From positions 116,538 through 180,537 of the forward strand of contig NZ_BDCJ01000025.1 of assembly GCF_001613445.1 (NCBI RefSeq): 64,000 nt of DNA, in the 5' to 3' direction. Position numbers and translations under genes: made by a program. Within the stretch, counting starts at the first letter, position 1. Each line of letters starts with the position of its first letter. Shown here piece after piece: positions 51,837 to 60,915 of this stretch. This DNA comes from Nocardia grenadensis NBRC 108939 (GTDB lineage Bacteria; Actinomycetota; Actinomycetes; Mycobacteriales; Mycobacteriaceae). Below the pieces are notes generated by a model. The model did not search any database, had not been told where the DNA came from, and was given only the letters and a program-made list of their open reading frames with translations.

Positions 51837-51948
51837 AATCACCGCCCGCGAACACCCGGGCCACACCAGGACTCGGACCGAGAGCGCGTTCGGCTTCACC
51901 GTCCGCGGCCGTGTGGCCGGGGCCGACCGCGAACGAATGGGGTCGCTG

Positions 51949-52470
51949 TCAGCCCATCCGCACACCCATATCGTGGAAGGTCAGGCGCAACAGTAGCCCC
52001 GCTTCCGGCCCGATCACCCCGTCGGCCAATTCCACATACGTCGAACAGAATTCGGGCCCGTGCGCGGCCACCGTATGCGGCCGCGGTTCGAGGTGATGTG
52101 CCAATTCGTGCAGCACGACCAGTTCCCGCAGCGCCCATGCGGCCCGCCCGCGCGCCGATGCCTCCGCGTGCAGAGGTACCGCCAGAACCGCGCTTCCGGA
52201 TTCGTAATGAGCGGCAATATTTCCGGCGCGGGCACGCACCCGGATCGGCACACCCGCCCGCTCCCAGGTAGCCGCGACCCAGCCGAGCGCGAGTACCCGG
52301 TCGCAGTACCGCTGCACCGAATCCACCGAGGCGAATTTCCGCTCCACCGGCAGGGTCAGCCGCGACCCGTGCACTTCGACCGTATGCTGCCCGGCTTGCG
52401 CCACCCGGTCGAAGATCGAGCGCACCAGTTGCTCGGCGTCGTACACCCGGGCACGCTGCGTATCCCGCAC
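51949..52470 (-). CDS. TIGR04338-family putative metallohydrolase
   Basis: A 173-residue protein with a zinc-protease-like motif LHELAHHLEP followed by HGPEFCSTYVELAD, as in TIGR04338 proteins of actinobacteria. The N-terminal part (DTQRARVYDAEQLVRSIFDR) is a conserved helical region. The substrate and role are unknown. It is 6 bp downstream of the DUF2786 gene, and these two families are typical neighbours, so a joint function is likely. Confidence 0.88.
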   Translation of the reverse strand: MRDTQRARVYDAEQLVRSIFDRVAQAGQHTVEVHGSRLTLPVERKFASVDSVQRYCDRVLALGWVAATWERAGVPIRVRARAGNIAAHYESGSAVLAVPLHAEASARGRAAWALRELVVLHELAHHLEPRPHTVAAHGPEFCSTYVELADGVIGPEAGLLLRLTFHDMGVRMG

Positions 52471-52476
52471 GGCCGG

Positions 52477-53337
52477 CTACCCGGGTAGCTGCCCGCGCGC
52501 CCCGTCCAGCTCCCGTGCCGGGCCGAGCCGGGCCACCCGCCCGGCCCGGTCCCCCGCGCGCCGGGCGTCCGGGGCGTAGCCGGTGGAGGTGCGCGGTCCG
52601 CGCCAGGTGCCGCGGGCCTCCGAGTTACGGGTGTAGAAATCGGAGAGTTCGATCTCCTTGCCGCGCAATGCCAGCGCGGTCTCCGCGGCTCGGTCCGCAG
52701 CGCCCGGCGCGGCGGTCCGGTGGTCGTGGCCGGTCGCGGACCGTTCCACCTCCGCGCTGGCCGCGGCGAGCCGGATTCCGATGCGTTCGGCGAACGCCAG
52801 CTGGAAATTCAGCCTGGCCGTCACCCCGGCCACCGGCACCCGCATCACCCGGCGCACCCGCCGCCCCGCCCGGCGCTCGATGACGACCTTCTCCATGGTC
52901 GCGGCCCGGTGCTCGCCGGATTTGATGTACCGATCCGACGCCCGCACCATCTGCACCAGCAGGCTGGAGTAGAGCGCCTCGCAGACGGCGATATCCGCCG
53001 CGAACCCGTAGGCGTAGACCTGGGTCGAGGTGCGGGCCACGTCACAGCGCACATCGTTGGCGGCGGCGATGGCCACGAACAGCTGCACATAGGTGCGCAG
53101 CCCCTTACGGCCGGGTTCACCGATCGGGACCATCCGCTGGATCGGCGCGGTGGACTGTTCCCGGCCCCGGGTGTGCGCCCGCGCCACCGCCAGATCGATC
53201 GAAGACCGGGTCGCCAGCCGCTGCGCGGCGGCCAGGAACGCCTCTGCCTCGTGCTCGTTGTCGGTGGATTCCGCTTTGCGCAGCAGTCCACCGATCCTGG
53301 TGAGCAGGCGATCGGAGACCGAGTTGGCGGAGGACAT
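52477..53337 (-). CDS. DUF2786 domain protein
   Basis: A 286-residue protein. The DUF2786 signature lies at the N terminus: RIGGLLRKAESTDNEHEAEAF, then QRLATRSSIDLAVARA. The middle contains VQLFVAIAAANDVRCDV and a YAYGFAADIAVCEALYSSLL segment, and the C terminus is basic. Related domains occur in phage and host proteins; the function is unknown. It forms an operon with the TIGR04338 gene and is divergent from lpqY. Confidence 0.88.
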   Translation of the reverse strand: MSSANSVSDRLLTRIGGLLRKAESTDNEHEAEAFLAAAQRLATRSSIDLAVARAHTRGREQSTAPIQRMVPIGEPGRKGLRTYVQLFVAIAAANDVRCDVARTSTQVYAYGFAADIAVCEALYSSLLVQMVRASDRYIKSGEHRAATMEKVVIERRAGRRVRRVMRVPVAGVTARLNFQLAFAERIGIRLAAASAEVERSATGHDHRTAAPGAADRAAETALALRGKEIELSDFYTRNSEARGTWRGPRTSTGYAPDARRAGDRAGRVARLGPARELDGARGQLPG

Positions 53338-53420
53338 CGGGCATCAGCCTAACCGGCGCGGCCGGGCCGGGCCCGCCCCGGCCCGCCTCGACCACAGCGC
53401 AGGCGGAGGTACGCCTACCA

Positions 53421-53440
53421 GTCGTTATATCTGTAACGAC
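53421..53440. promoter_or_regulatory. Palindrome GTCGTTA-N6-TAACGAC upstream of lpqY
   Basis: A perfect inverted repeat with 7-bp arms lies in the divergent region between the DUF2786 gene and the lpqY gene, 160 bp before the latter. It is a candidate operator for a sugar-responsive or other dimeric regulator. Confidence 0.55.
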
Positions 53441-53600
53441 GCCGACCGGCCGCCCCTCCGGCCCGTCCCGGCGGACTCATGGACGACCCCGGGCCCGCGA
53501 GCTTCCGCTCACTTCGATACGGGAGTATCCGACACCGAGCGTGCACACCATGTATGTTGCGTTGTGCTGCCGCTCACTGTGTCGACCCTGGAGTTCCGCG

Positions 53601-54884
53601 ATGGCTTTCAAGAAGGCGCCGTCTCTACGTGCCGCGCTCGTCCTATGGCCGATCGCGCTGCTGACCGTGACCTTTGCCACCGCCTGCAACACGAGCGACA
53701 CCGATGAACAGCTCGGCATGAACCAGGACGGCCGCGGCCCGATCACCTACGTCGAAGGCAAGGACACCACCGAGACCGGTGCGGTCAAGCAGGTCATCGA
53801 CCGCTGGAACGCCACCCACCCCGACGAGCAGGTCACCTACAAGGAACAGTCCAACGACGCCTCGGCCCAGTACGACGATCTGGTCGAGCACATGCGCGCG
53901 AAATCGACCGACTACGACGTGGTCGCTCTGGACGTGCCGTGGACCGCGGAATTCGCGGCCAAGGGCTGGATCCAGCCGCTGGAGGACCAGTTCGCCATCG
54001 ACACCTCGCCGCTGCTGTCGCCGCCGGTGGCCAGCGCCACCTACAACGGCACCCTGTACGCAGCGCCCCGCAACACCAACGGTGGCCTGCTGTTCTACCG
54101 TAAGGACCTGGTGCCCGACGCCCCGCTCACCTGGGCCGAGATGCGCGCCAGCTGCCCGCTGGCGCGGGACAACCAGATCGGCTGCTACGCGGGCCAGTTC
54201 GCGCCCTACGAGGGCCTGACGGTGAACACCGCCGAGGTGATCAACGCGTTCGGCGGGACCTTCGTCGGCACCGACGGCCGCACCCCGACGGTCAACAGCC
54301 CGCAGTCGCGGGCCGGGCTCGAGCAGCTGGTGGACGCCTACCGGGTCGGCGATATCCCCCGCGAAGCCGTCACCTTCCAGGAACCGACGAGCGGCGCCGC
54401 GTTCACCCAGGGCAAACTCATGTTCCTGCGCAGCTGGCCCTCCACCTACGGTGACGCCTCCTCGGAGGCCTCGGCGGTCAAGGACAAGTTCGGGGTCGCG
54501 CCGCTGCCCGGGGACACCGGGATCGGTGCCTCGACCCTCGGCGGCTACAACGCCGCGATCAGCGCCTATTCCGAGAACAAAGCCACGGCACTGGATTTCC
54601 TGAAGTTCCTGATCAGCGAGGAAGCCCAGCACATAATCGCCTCCGGGGCGCTGCCGTCGGTACGGGCCTCGATCTACGACGATCCGGCGCTCATCGCCAA
54701 GATGCCGTACCTGCCCGCCTTGAAGGATTCCATCGCCAGCGCGGTGCCCCGACCGGTCACCCCGTTCTATCCGGCGGTGTCCAAAGCCATTCAGGACAAC
54801 GCATATGCTGCCCTGACCGGAACCAAGTCCGTGAACGACGCGATCATCGGCATGCAGAAGGGCATCGAGACGGCCGGATCGTAG
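53601..54884 (+). CDS. lpqY: Sugar-binding lipoprotein of a trehalose-type ABC importer (LpqY-like)
   Basis: A 427-residue extracellular solute-binding protein family 1 lipoprotein. The signal ends VTFATAC with Cys about residue 32. Landmarks similar to mycobacterial LpqY are WNATHPDEQVTYKEQS, YDVVALDVPWTAEFAAKGW, APRNTNGGLLFYRKDL and FMFLRSWPSTY-like (KLMFLRSWPSTYGDA). In mycobacteria the system recycles trehalose released from mycolate glycolipids. TGGAG lies before the ATG at 53601. Permease genes follow in an operon. Confidence 0.85.
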   Translation: MAFKKAPSLRAALVLWPIALLTVTFATACNTSDTDEQLGMNQDGRGPITYVEGKDTTETGAVKQVIDRWNATHPDEQVTYKEQSNDASAQYDDLVEHMRAKSTDYDVVALDVPWTAEFAAKGWIQPLEDQFAIDTSPLLSPPVASATYNGTLYAAPRNTNGGLLFYRKDLVPDAPLTWAEMRASCPLARDNQIGCYAGQFAPYEGLTVNTAEVINAFGGTFVGTDGRTPTVNSPQSRAGLEQLVDAYRVGDIPREAVTFQEPTSGAAFTQGKLMFLRSWPSTYGDASSEASAVKDKFGVAPLPGDTGIGASTLGGYNAAISAYSENKATALDFLKFLISEEAQHIIASGALPSVRASIYDDPALIAKMPYLPALKDSIASAVPRPVTPFYPAVSKAIQDNAYAALTGTKSVNDAIIGMQKGIETAGS

Positions 54885-54928
54885 AAATTGTTCAACCGGA
54901 CCCGGCGAGCCCGTAGGAGAGAGTAACG

Positions 54929-55963
54929 GTGTCGGATCCTTCCGGAACGGACGCGCAGGCGTCGGTCCGTACAGAAAAGCCCGCGAACGCGACCAACGAT
55001 CGTGGGACGTCCAGCAGGCTTCGCGACGAAGTCCGTATGTCGGGCCGGGCGTGGCTGTTCGTCGCGCCGGTGCTGATAGCGCTCACCGTGGTGATCGGCT
55101 ATCCGGTGCTGCGGGCGCTGTGGATGTCGTTCACCTACGACGATCGGCTCGACGAGACAACCGGTCGCTTCGTCGACAGCGGCGAGAGCACTTTCTACAA
55201 CTACCTGCACTGGATCCTCGGCCAATGCCAGGTCATCACCGGCGGCGTCACCGAATGCCCCACCGGTAACCTGGGCGCCGAGTTCTGGGGGGCCGTCGGC
55301 GTCACACTGTTCTTCGCGGTCGTCACGGTGACGCTCGAGGTGGCGATCGGGCTCGGTATGGCCATCGTCATGGGCAAAACCTTCAAGGGCCGGGCGCTGC
55401 TGCGCGCGGCGGTGCTGATCCCATGGGCGATCCCGACCGCGGTGACGGCCCGGCTCTGGGAGTTCATGTTCCAGTACGACGGTGTGGTCAACACCGTGTT
55501 CGGCACCGAGATCCTGTGGACCTCCGACGCGTGGCCGGCCCGTTTCGCGGTCATCGCCGCCGATGTGTGGAAGACGGCCCCGTTCGTGGCGCTGCTGCTG
55601 CTGGCCGGGCTGCAGATCATCCCCGACGACGTCTACGAGGCGGCCCGGGTGGACGGCGCCTCGGCCTGGCAGCGGTTCACCCAGATCACCATGCCGCTGC
55701 TCAAACCGGCGCTGCTGGTCGCGGTGCTGTTCCGCACCATGGACGCGCTGCGTATGTACGACCTCCCCGCCATCATGACCAATAATCTCCCGGCCACCCG
55801 GACACTGTCGATCCTGGTCGTCGAGCAGACACGACAGGGACCCAACAGTGCGGCCGCACTGTCGACGATCACTTTCCTGTTGATCTTCGCGGCGGCGTTC
55901 GTACTGGTGAAGATATTGGGCGCGAACGCGGTGCGGACGCAGGAAGAACAGCGGAAGGCGTGA
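54929..55963 (+). CDS. sugA: Sugar ABC transporter permease (SugA-like)
   Basis: A 344-residue permease with a cytosolic N terminus of about 45 polar residues and six helices. The EAA loop that docks on the ATPase is YEAARVDGASAWQRFTQITM PL-type (EAARVDGASAWQRFTQITMP). The first periplasmic loop (residues about 75-115) is long, as in SugA. AGGAGAG precedes the GTG at 54929. It is 44 bp after lpqY and overlaps the next permease start by one base. Confidence 0.88.
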   Translation: MSDPSGTDAQASVRTEKPANATNDRGTSSRLRDEVRMSGRAWLFVAPVLIALTVVIGYPVLRALWMSFTYDDRLDETTGRFVDSGESTFYNYLHWILGQCQVITGGVTECPTGNLGAEFWGAVGVTLFFAVVTVTLEVAIGLGMAIVMGKTFKGRALLRAAVLIPWAIPTAVTARLWEFMFQYDGVVNTVFGTEILWTSDAWPARFAVIAADVWKTAPFVALLLLAGLQIIPDDVYEAARVDGASAWQRFTQITMPLLKPALLVAVLFRTMDALRMYDLPAIMTNNLPATRTLSILVVEQTRQGPNSAAALSTITFLLIFAAAFVLVKILGANAVRTQEEQRKA

Positions 55964-56847
55964 TGGCCGCGGTGGCAACTCAGCAAATCGGTACCGTCGG
56001 ACCGGCGTCGGAGTGGCGGCGCAGGCTCGGCTCGGCCCGCATCTACGTGGGCGCCCTGATCGTGCTCGTCTGGGGACTGGGCCCGTTCTATTGGATGGCG
56101 GTGACCGCCTTCCGCGATCCCGACCACACCTTCGATTCCACTCCGTGGCCCACGCACATCACCCTGGACAACTTCCGGGACGCGTTCGACACCAGCCGCG
56201 GTAACAATTTCGCCCACGCCCTGCTCAACAGCGTGATCATCGGCGCGGCCAGTACCGCTATCGCGCTGGTCATCGGGATCATGGCGGCCTACGCCCTGGC
56301 CCGGCTCACCTTCAAGGGCCGCTACCTGGTGTCCGGCGTGATCCTGAGCGCGTCGATGTTCCCGGTGGTCGTCCTGGTGACCCCGCTGTTCCAGCTGTTC
56401 ACCGAAATCGGCTGGATCGGCAAATACCAGGCGCTGATCCTGCCGAACATCTCCTTCGTGCTGCCGCTGACGGTGTACATCCTGGCCTCGTTCTTCGCCG
56501 AACTGCCGTGGGAACTCGAGGAGGCGGCCCGGATCGACGGCGCCACCAAGGTGCAGGCGTTCCGGCTGGTGATGCTGCCGCTGGCCGCGCCGGCCGTGTT
56601 CACCACCGCGATCCTGGCGTTCATCGCCGCGGTCAACGAGTACCTGCTCGCCCGGGTGCTCTCCGGAAGCCGAACCGAACCGGTGACGGTGGCCATCGCC
56701 CGGTTCTCCGGGAACAATCCGCTGGTCCCCCCGTACGGTGCGATCATGGCGGCCGGCACGCTGGTGACCGTGCCGCTGGTGATCCTGGTGCTGGTGTTCC
56801 AACGTCGGATCATCTCCGGACTCACGGCGGGCGGAGTCAAAAGCTGA
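55963..56847 (+). CDS. sugB: Sugar ABC transporter permease (SugB-like)
   Basis: A 294-residue permease with six helices (first: IYVGALIVLVWGLGPFYWM). The EAA loop is LEEAARIDGATKVQAFRLVM. The ATG at 55963 overlaps the sugA stop (TGATG); a GTG at 55960 is also in frame. Together with LpqY and SugA it forms a complete import channel except for the ATPase, which must come from elsewhere, most simply the sugC gene at 47363. Confidence 0.88.
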   Translation: MAAVATQQIGTVGPASEWRRRLGSARIYVGALIVLVWGLGPFYWMAVTAFRDPDHTFDSTPWPTHITLDNFRDAFDTSRGNNFAHALLNSVIIGAASTAIALVIGIMAAYALARLTFKGRYLVSGVILSASMFPVVVLVTPLFQLFTEIGWIGKYQALILPNISFVLPLTVYILASFFAELPWELEEAARIDGATKVQAFRLVMLPLAAPAVFTTAILAFIAAVNEYLLARVLSGSRTEPVTVAIARFSGNNPLVPPYGAIMAAGTLVTVPLVILVLVFQRRIISGLTAGGVKS

Positions 56848-56915
56848 TCTCTGGGTATCCTGAGATCTGGCGGTGGTGCGCCTGAGTTTTTCCGACGCTC
56901 CGAGAGGAGATGATC

Positions 56916-59273
56916 GTGAGCTCGTTCCGTTCCCGACGTGGCCGCAGTACTCCCCAGCCACCGCAGTACCCCTCGATAGCAGGTTGGAAAGAGCTCGACG
57001 ATTCCGGGCCGCGTCCCCGTCCGCCCCGGCCACCCGCCCATATCCGCCCCCACCGGACCCGCGGCCAGCGCATCCGGCAATTGATGCTGTGGCTGTTCAC
57101 CATCCTGATCGCCATTCCGACGCTGCTGATCGCCCTGGTGTACTGGAGTGCGGAGATACCGGCCGCCGGGACGGTACCGGTCAACCAGACCGCCACCATC
57201 ACGGCCTCCGACGGTTCCACCGTGCTGGCGAAGGTGGTGCCGCCCGAGGGCAACCGCACCCCCGTACCGCTGTCGGATGTGCCCGAGCACGTCCGTGAGG
57301 CGGTCCTCTCCGCGGAGGACCGCAACTTCTACAGCAACCCGGGTTTCTCGGCATCGGGTCTGCTGCGCGCGGTCCGCGACAATGTGCTGGGCCGGGCGAA
57401 CGCCGGTGGCGGTTCCACCATCACCCAGCAGTACGTGAAGAACGCATTCCTGGGCTCCGAACGCACGGTCAGCCGCAAAACACACGAACTGATCATCTCC
57501 TCGAAGATGGCCAAGGAATGGAGCAAGGACGATATTCTCGGCGCCTATCTGAACACCATCTATTTCGGTCGCGGCGCCTACGGTATCGCCGCCGCCGCCC
57601 AGGCCTACTTCGGTAAACCGGTGACCGAGCTGACCGTCGCCGAGGGCGCGGTCCTGGCCGCGCTCATCCGCTCACCCTCCGCGCTGGATCCGCAGACCCG
57701 GCTCCCCCAGCTGCTGCAACGCTGGAACTATGTGCTCAACGGAATGGTCGAGATGGACGCGCTCGCCCCGGGGGAGCGCGACGCGATCGTCTTCCCACCG
57801 ACGATCCCGCCGCCCGCCCCCGAGGACGCCGACACCACCCGCGGCCCGGAAGGGCATATCAAGACCCAGGTGCTGCGTGAACTGGCCGACGCGGGTATCT
57901 CCGACGAGGAGCTGAACACCGGAGCACTGCAGATCACCACCACCATCGACGCGAAGGCCCAGCAGGCCGCGACCGCCGCCGCGACCGGCGCCCTCGACGG
58001 GCAGCCGCCGGAGCTGCGGACCGCGGTGACCTCCATCGATCCGCGATCCGGCGCGGTCCGCGCCTACTACGGCGGCGCCGACGGGATCGGCTACGACTTC
58101 GCCCAGGCCCCGCTGCAGACCGGATCGGCGTTCAAGACCTTCGCGGTACTCGCGGCGCTACAGCAGGGCATCCCGCTGTCGCGGGCTTTCGACAGCTCCC
58201 CCGTGGACGTCAACGGGGTACTGGTGCGCAATGTCGAGAACGAATCCTGCGGTGTCTGCAGTGTGAGCGAGGCCTTCAAACGCTCGCTCAACACCAGCTT
58301 CTACCGGCTCACCCTCGATATGAACAACGGCCCCCAGGCGATCGCCGATGCCGCCCACCAGGCCGGGATCCCGCAGGACATCCCGGGCGTCCCGGGACAG
58401 TCGCTCACCGAGCTCGGCGCGCCGCCCATGCCCTCCATCGTGCTCGGCACCTATCTGGTGCGGCCCTTCGATATGGCCTCGGCCTACGCCACCATCGCCG
58501 GTGAGGGCCGCTACCACCAGCCGTACTTCGTACAGCGTGTGGTCCGCGGGGACGGCCGGGTCCTACTGGACCGCGGCGGCGATCCGGGGCAGCGCACCGG
58601 CGCCCAGCCGCCACCGTCGGAGCAGCGGATACCCCAGACCATCGCCGCGCAGACCGCCACGGCCATGCTGCCCATCGCCTCGTATTCCAACGGTCATGCG
58701 CTGAGCGGGCGCCCCTCCTCCGCCAAAACGGGTACCACCCAGCTGGGCGATACCGGTCAGAACAAGGACGCCTGGATGGTCGGTTTCACACCGTCGCTGT
58801 CCACCGCGGTCTGGGTCGGCACCGACGCCAACCTCCCGATCGTCACCGCCGGCGGCGGCCGCATATACGGTTCCGGACTGCCCGCCGATATCTGGAAACA
58901 GACCATGGACGGGGCCCTGGCCGACACTCCGGCCGAGCAGATCGGGGCACCGGCCCCGAACCCTTCCTCGGTTGCCCCGGTCGCCCCGGCTGTCCCGGCC
59001 GCGCCCCAGCAGCCCGCACGCAACCCCTACGACATCCTCGGCCCGCCGTCTCCGCAACAGCCGGAACCGCAGCAGCAGCCGACGCGGCAGCAGCAACCCT
59101 TCATCATCATCCCCCCGGCCTCCGAACCGTATGCCCCAGAGCCCGAATACGGCCCGGAATCGCGGGCGCCCGTATCGCCGCCGGCCGAAGCACCCGCACC
59201 ACCGGCGGCACCTCCGCCACCGGCCCCGCGCGTCGTCGAAATCCTGCCCGGCGTAACGATACCCGTACCGTGA
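56916..59273 (+). CDS. Class A penicillin-binding protein (GT51 + transpeptidase) with Pro-rich tail
   Basis: A 785-residue bifunctional PBP. After a cytosolic Pro-rich start and one helix (LMLWLFTILIAIPTLLIALV), the GT51 domain shows LSAEDRNFYSNPGFSASGLL with the catalytic Glu and GGSTITQQYVKNAFL. The transpeptidase domain has Ser-x-x-Lys in TGSAFKTFA, Ser-x-Asn in KRSLNTSFY and KTGT in SAKTGTTQ. The last 140 residues are Pro/Gln/Ala-rich. It polymerises and crosslinks peptidoglycan. GAGAGGAG with 6-nt spacing favours GTG 56916 over ATG 56910. It is a PonA-like paralogue, not the gene in the ponA1 position at 63770. Confidence 0.93.
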   Translation: MSSFRSRRGRSTPQPPQYPSIAGWKELDDSGPRPRPPRPPAHIRPHRTRGQRIRQLMLWLFTILIAIPTLLIALVYWSAEIPAAGTVPVNQTATITASDGSTVLAKVVPPEGNRTPVPLSDVPEHVREAVLSAEDRNFYSNPGFSASGLLRAVRDNVLGRANAGGGSTITQQYVKNAFLGSERTVSRKTHELIISSKMAKEWSKDDILGAYLNTIYFGRGAYGIAAAAQAYFGKPVTELTVAEGAVLAALIRSPSALDPQTRLPQLLQRWNYVLNGMVEMDALAPGERDAIVFPPTIPPPAPEDADTTRGPEGHIKTQVLRELADAGISDEELNTGALQITTTIDAKAQQAATAAATGALDGQPPELRTAVTSIDPRSGAVRAYYGGADGIGYDFAQAPLQTGSAFKTFAVLAALQQGIPLSRAFDSSPVDVNGVLVRNVENESCGVCSVSEAFKRSLNTSFYRLTLDMNNGPQAIADAAHQAGIPQDIPGVPGQSLTELGAPPMPSIVLGTYLVRPFDMASAYATIAGEGRYHQPYFVQRVVRGDGRVLLDRGGDPGQRTGAQPPPSEQRIPQTIAAQTATAMLPIASYSNGHALSGRPSSAKTGTTQLGDTGQNKDAWMVGFTPSLSTAVWVGTDANLPIVTAGGGRIYGSGLPADIWKQTMDGALADTPAEQIGAPAPNPSSVAPVAPAVPAAPQQPARNPYDILGPPSPQQPEPQQQPTRQQQPFIIIPPASEPYAPEPEYGPESRAPVSPPAEAPAPPAAPPPPAPRVVEILPGVTIPVP

Positions 59274-59450
59274 CCGACGGATTCCGGTCGTGATCCCACG
59301 GAAGGAACGGTCGGCATGGCAGCATCGTTGGCCAGAGTGAGATGTCGCCCATCCGACCGACCGGCACGGGCCGACGCCCGGGCCGGGACGGGCGTGCGGG
59401 AGGATATGCGCTGGAGCGACGACGTATGACGAGACATAGGGGCTACGCCG

Positions 59451-59912
59451 GTGGAATTCAATGTCGTTGACCGCCCGGAAACGCTGGTGGCGGGAATGGT
59501 GCTACGCAGCCCGGCACTGGCCGTGGAAGGACCGCGCCGCACCAGAGTCGAAGAAGCCTGGAAACGCACGCTGACCCGATCCTTACCCGGTCACCCCGCC
59601 AGCGCCTTCGTCGATCACGCCCCGGAGATCAATTCCTATCTCACCCACATCATCGGCTATCGCTGTCACAGCCTCGACGATCTACTACCCGGCGATGTCC
59701 TCGCCCGTATCCCCGCCGGCCGCTACGCCCACTTCACCCTCAGCGGCGACGACCTCGGCGAGACGATCGTGACCTTGTGGCGGGCGATCTGGGACGCGGA
59801 GGCCGCCGGCCGGCTGGTCCGCTCCTATACCGGTGACTACGAGCGCTACCCCGACGAGCACACGGTGGAAGTGTTCGTGGCAATGGCGGCAGACGATGCG
59901 GCGAGCAGGTAG
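59451..59912 (+). CDS. GyrI-like effector-binding protein, copy 1
   Basis: A 153-residue stand-alone GyrI-like/effector-binding domain. It starts MEFNVVDRPETLVAGMVLRS and contains a central YLTHIIGYRCHSLDDLLPGD and PAGRYAHFTLSGDDLGETI, then WDAEAAGRL and a VEVFVAMA end, the pattern shared with the next gene. Such domains bind small hydrophobic molecules and are often attached to AraC/MerR regulators; here there is no DNA-binding part. It is 9 bp before its paralogue. Confidence 0.82.
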   Translation: MEFNVVDRPETLVAGMVLRSPALAVEGPRRTRVEEAWKRTLTRSLPGHPASAFVDHAPEINSYLTHIIGYRCHSLDDLLPGDVLARIPAGRYAHFTLSGDDLGETIVTLWRAIWDAEAAGRLVRSYTGDYERYPDEHTVEVFVAMAADDAASR

Positions 59913-59921
59913 GAAGCGACT

Positions 59922-60347
59922 GTGGATTTCGAAATTGTCGAACTCGACGAAAGCCTGGTGGCCGGGCTCACCATCCCGCTGGCCGGCCGGGAGGTGACCG
60001 CCCGCGACCTCGATCTGGTGAACTTCACCTGGGACCGTTATCTCAGCCGTGAGAAGAACGTCCCCCGGGTCGCCGCCTACATCGGCCAAGAGGATCACGC
60101 GGTAGCGGTACTCGGCTACGAGATCAAGAAGATGACCGACCTGGATCCGGGCGATGTCCTCACCCGGGTCCCCACCGGCCGCTACGCGAAATTCGTGGTC
60201 ACCGAGAAGCCCTACGACCTCCTCCGCACGGCATGGGCGAGAGTCCGCGAGGCGGAGAAGGCGGGCACGATAACCCGCTCCCACACCGCCGAACTGGAAC
60301 GCTACACCGGCCCGACCTCGGTAGAGGTCTACGTCTCCCTGGACTGA
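59922..60347 (+). CDS. GyrI-like effector-binding protein, copy 2
   Basis: A 141-residue paralogue of the preceding protein: MDFEIVELDESLVAGLTIPL at the start, VAVLGYEIKKMTDLDPGDVL and VPTGRYAKFVVTEKPYDLL in the middle, REAEKAGTITRSHTAELERY and VEVYVSLD at the end. The pair arose by tandem duplication followed by divergence; the second lacks about 12 residues of the first helix region. They are probably co-transcribed from the PBP side. Ligand unknown. Confidence 0.84.
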   Translation: MDFEIVELDESLVAGLTIPLAGREVTARDLDLVNFTWDRYLSREKNVPRVAAYIGQEDHAVAVLGYEIKKMTDLDPGDVLTRVPTGRYAKFVVTEKPYDLLRTAWARVREAEKAGTITRSHTAELERYTGPTSVEVYVSLD

Positions 60348-60915
60348 ATCCCCGCGGGCTGCCCCACCCCCCGCCGGTAAGGTCAACCCGCGGCCGGCGC
60401 CATCCAGCGCGGTCGGCCCAACCGATGGCGAGCACGTCCCCCTGTGGACCTGAACGTCGGATGCCGACGCAACCCGCGTGCGTCTTACGAGACACCTCGA
60501 AGGGGTGGGGCCCGTCCCGCCCCTTGGCCGAAGGTGCTCAACGGTTGCACCCTGTGGACGGCCCACCGCACATCGCATGAGCCGAAGGCTCGAGTCCCGA
60601 GGCCGAAACGGCGAGACCAAGGGGGCCTCGACCCCGCGCGCCGAAGGCGCGCCAAAAACACAGCACCTTCACGAGCAAGCCCACATCCCCACCTTCACGA
60701 GCAGGCTCACCCCACACCTCAGGGTCGAACCCACTTCCCACCTTCGCGATTGGTCTCGCCCCACACCTCACGAACGAGCCACACCTCCGCTCCCGTCGAA
60801 CCCCGCGGCAAAGCTCCGGGAGCGACAACGGAGGCGGCGTACCAAGCCTTCGAAAAGACTCGGCCACCGCGAACAGTCGATCGTTCACGGCGGCCGCGTC
60901 GAATGCCCGAACCGT
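60348..60915. other. 568-bp gene-free region with short repeats between convergent genes
   Basis: No gene is supported. Short near-repeats occur: CCGAAGG precedes small stems several times (near 60527, 60590 and 60642), CACCTTCACGAGCA occurs twice (about 60665 and 60692) with a related CACCTTCGCGA near 60740. One stem is GCGCGCC-GAA-GGCGCGC at 60636-60652. These may help end the convergent gyrI-like and ino1 transcripts. Confidence 0.45.
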
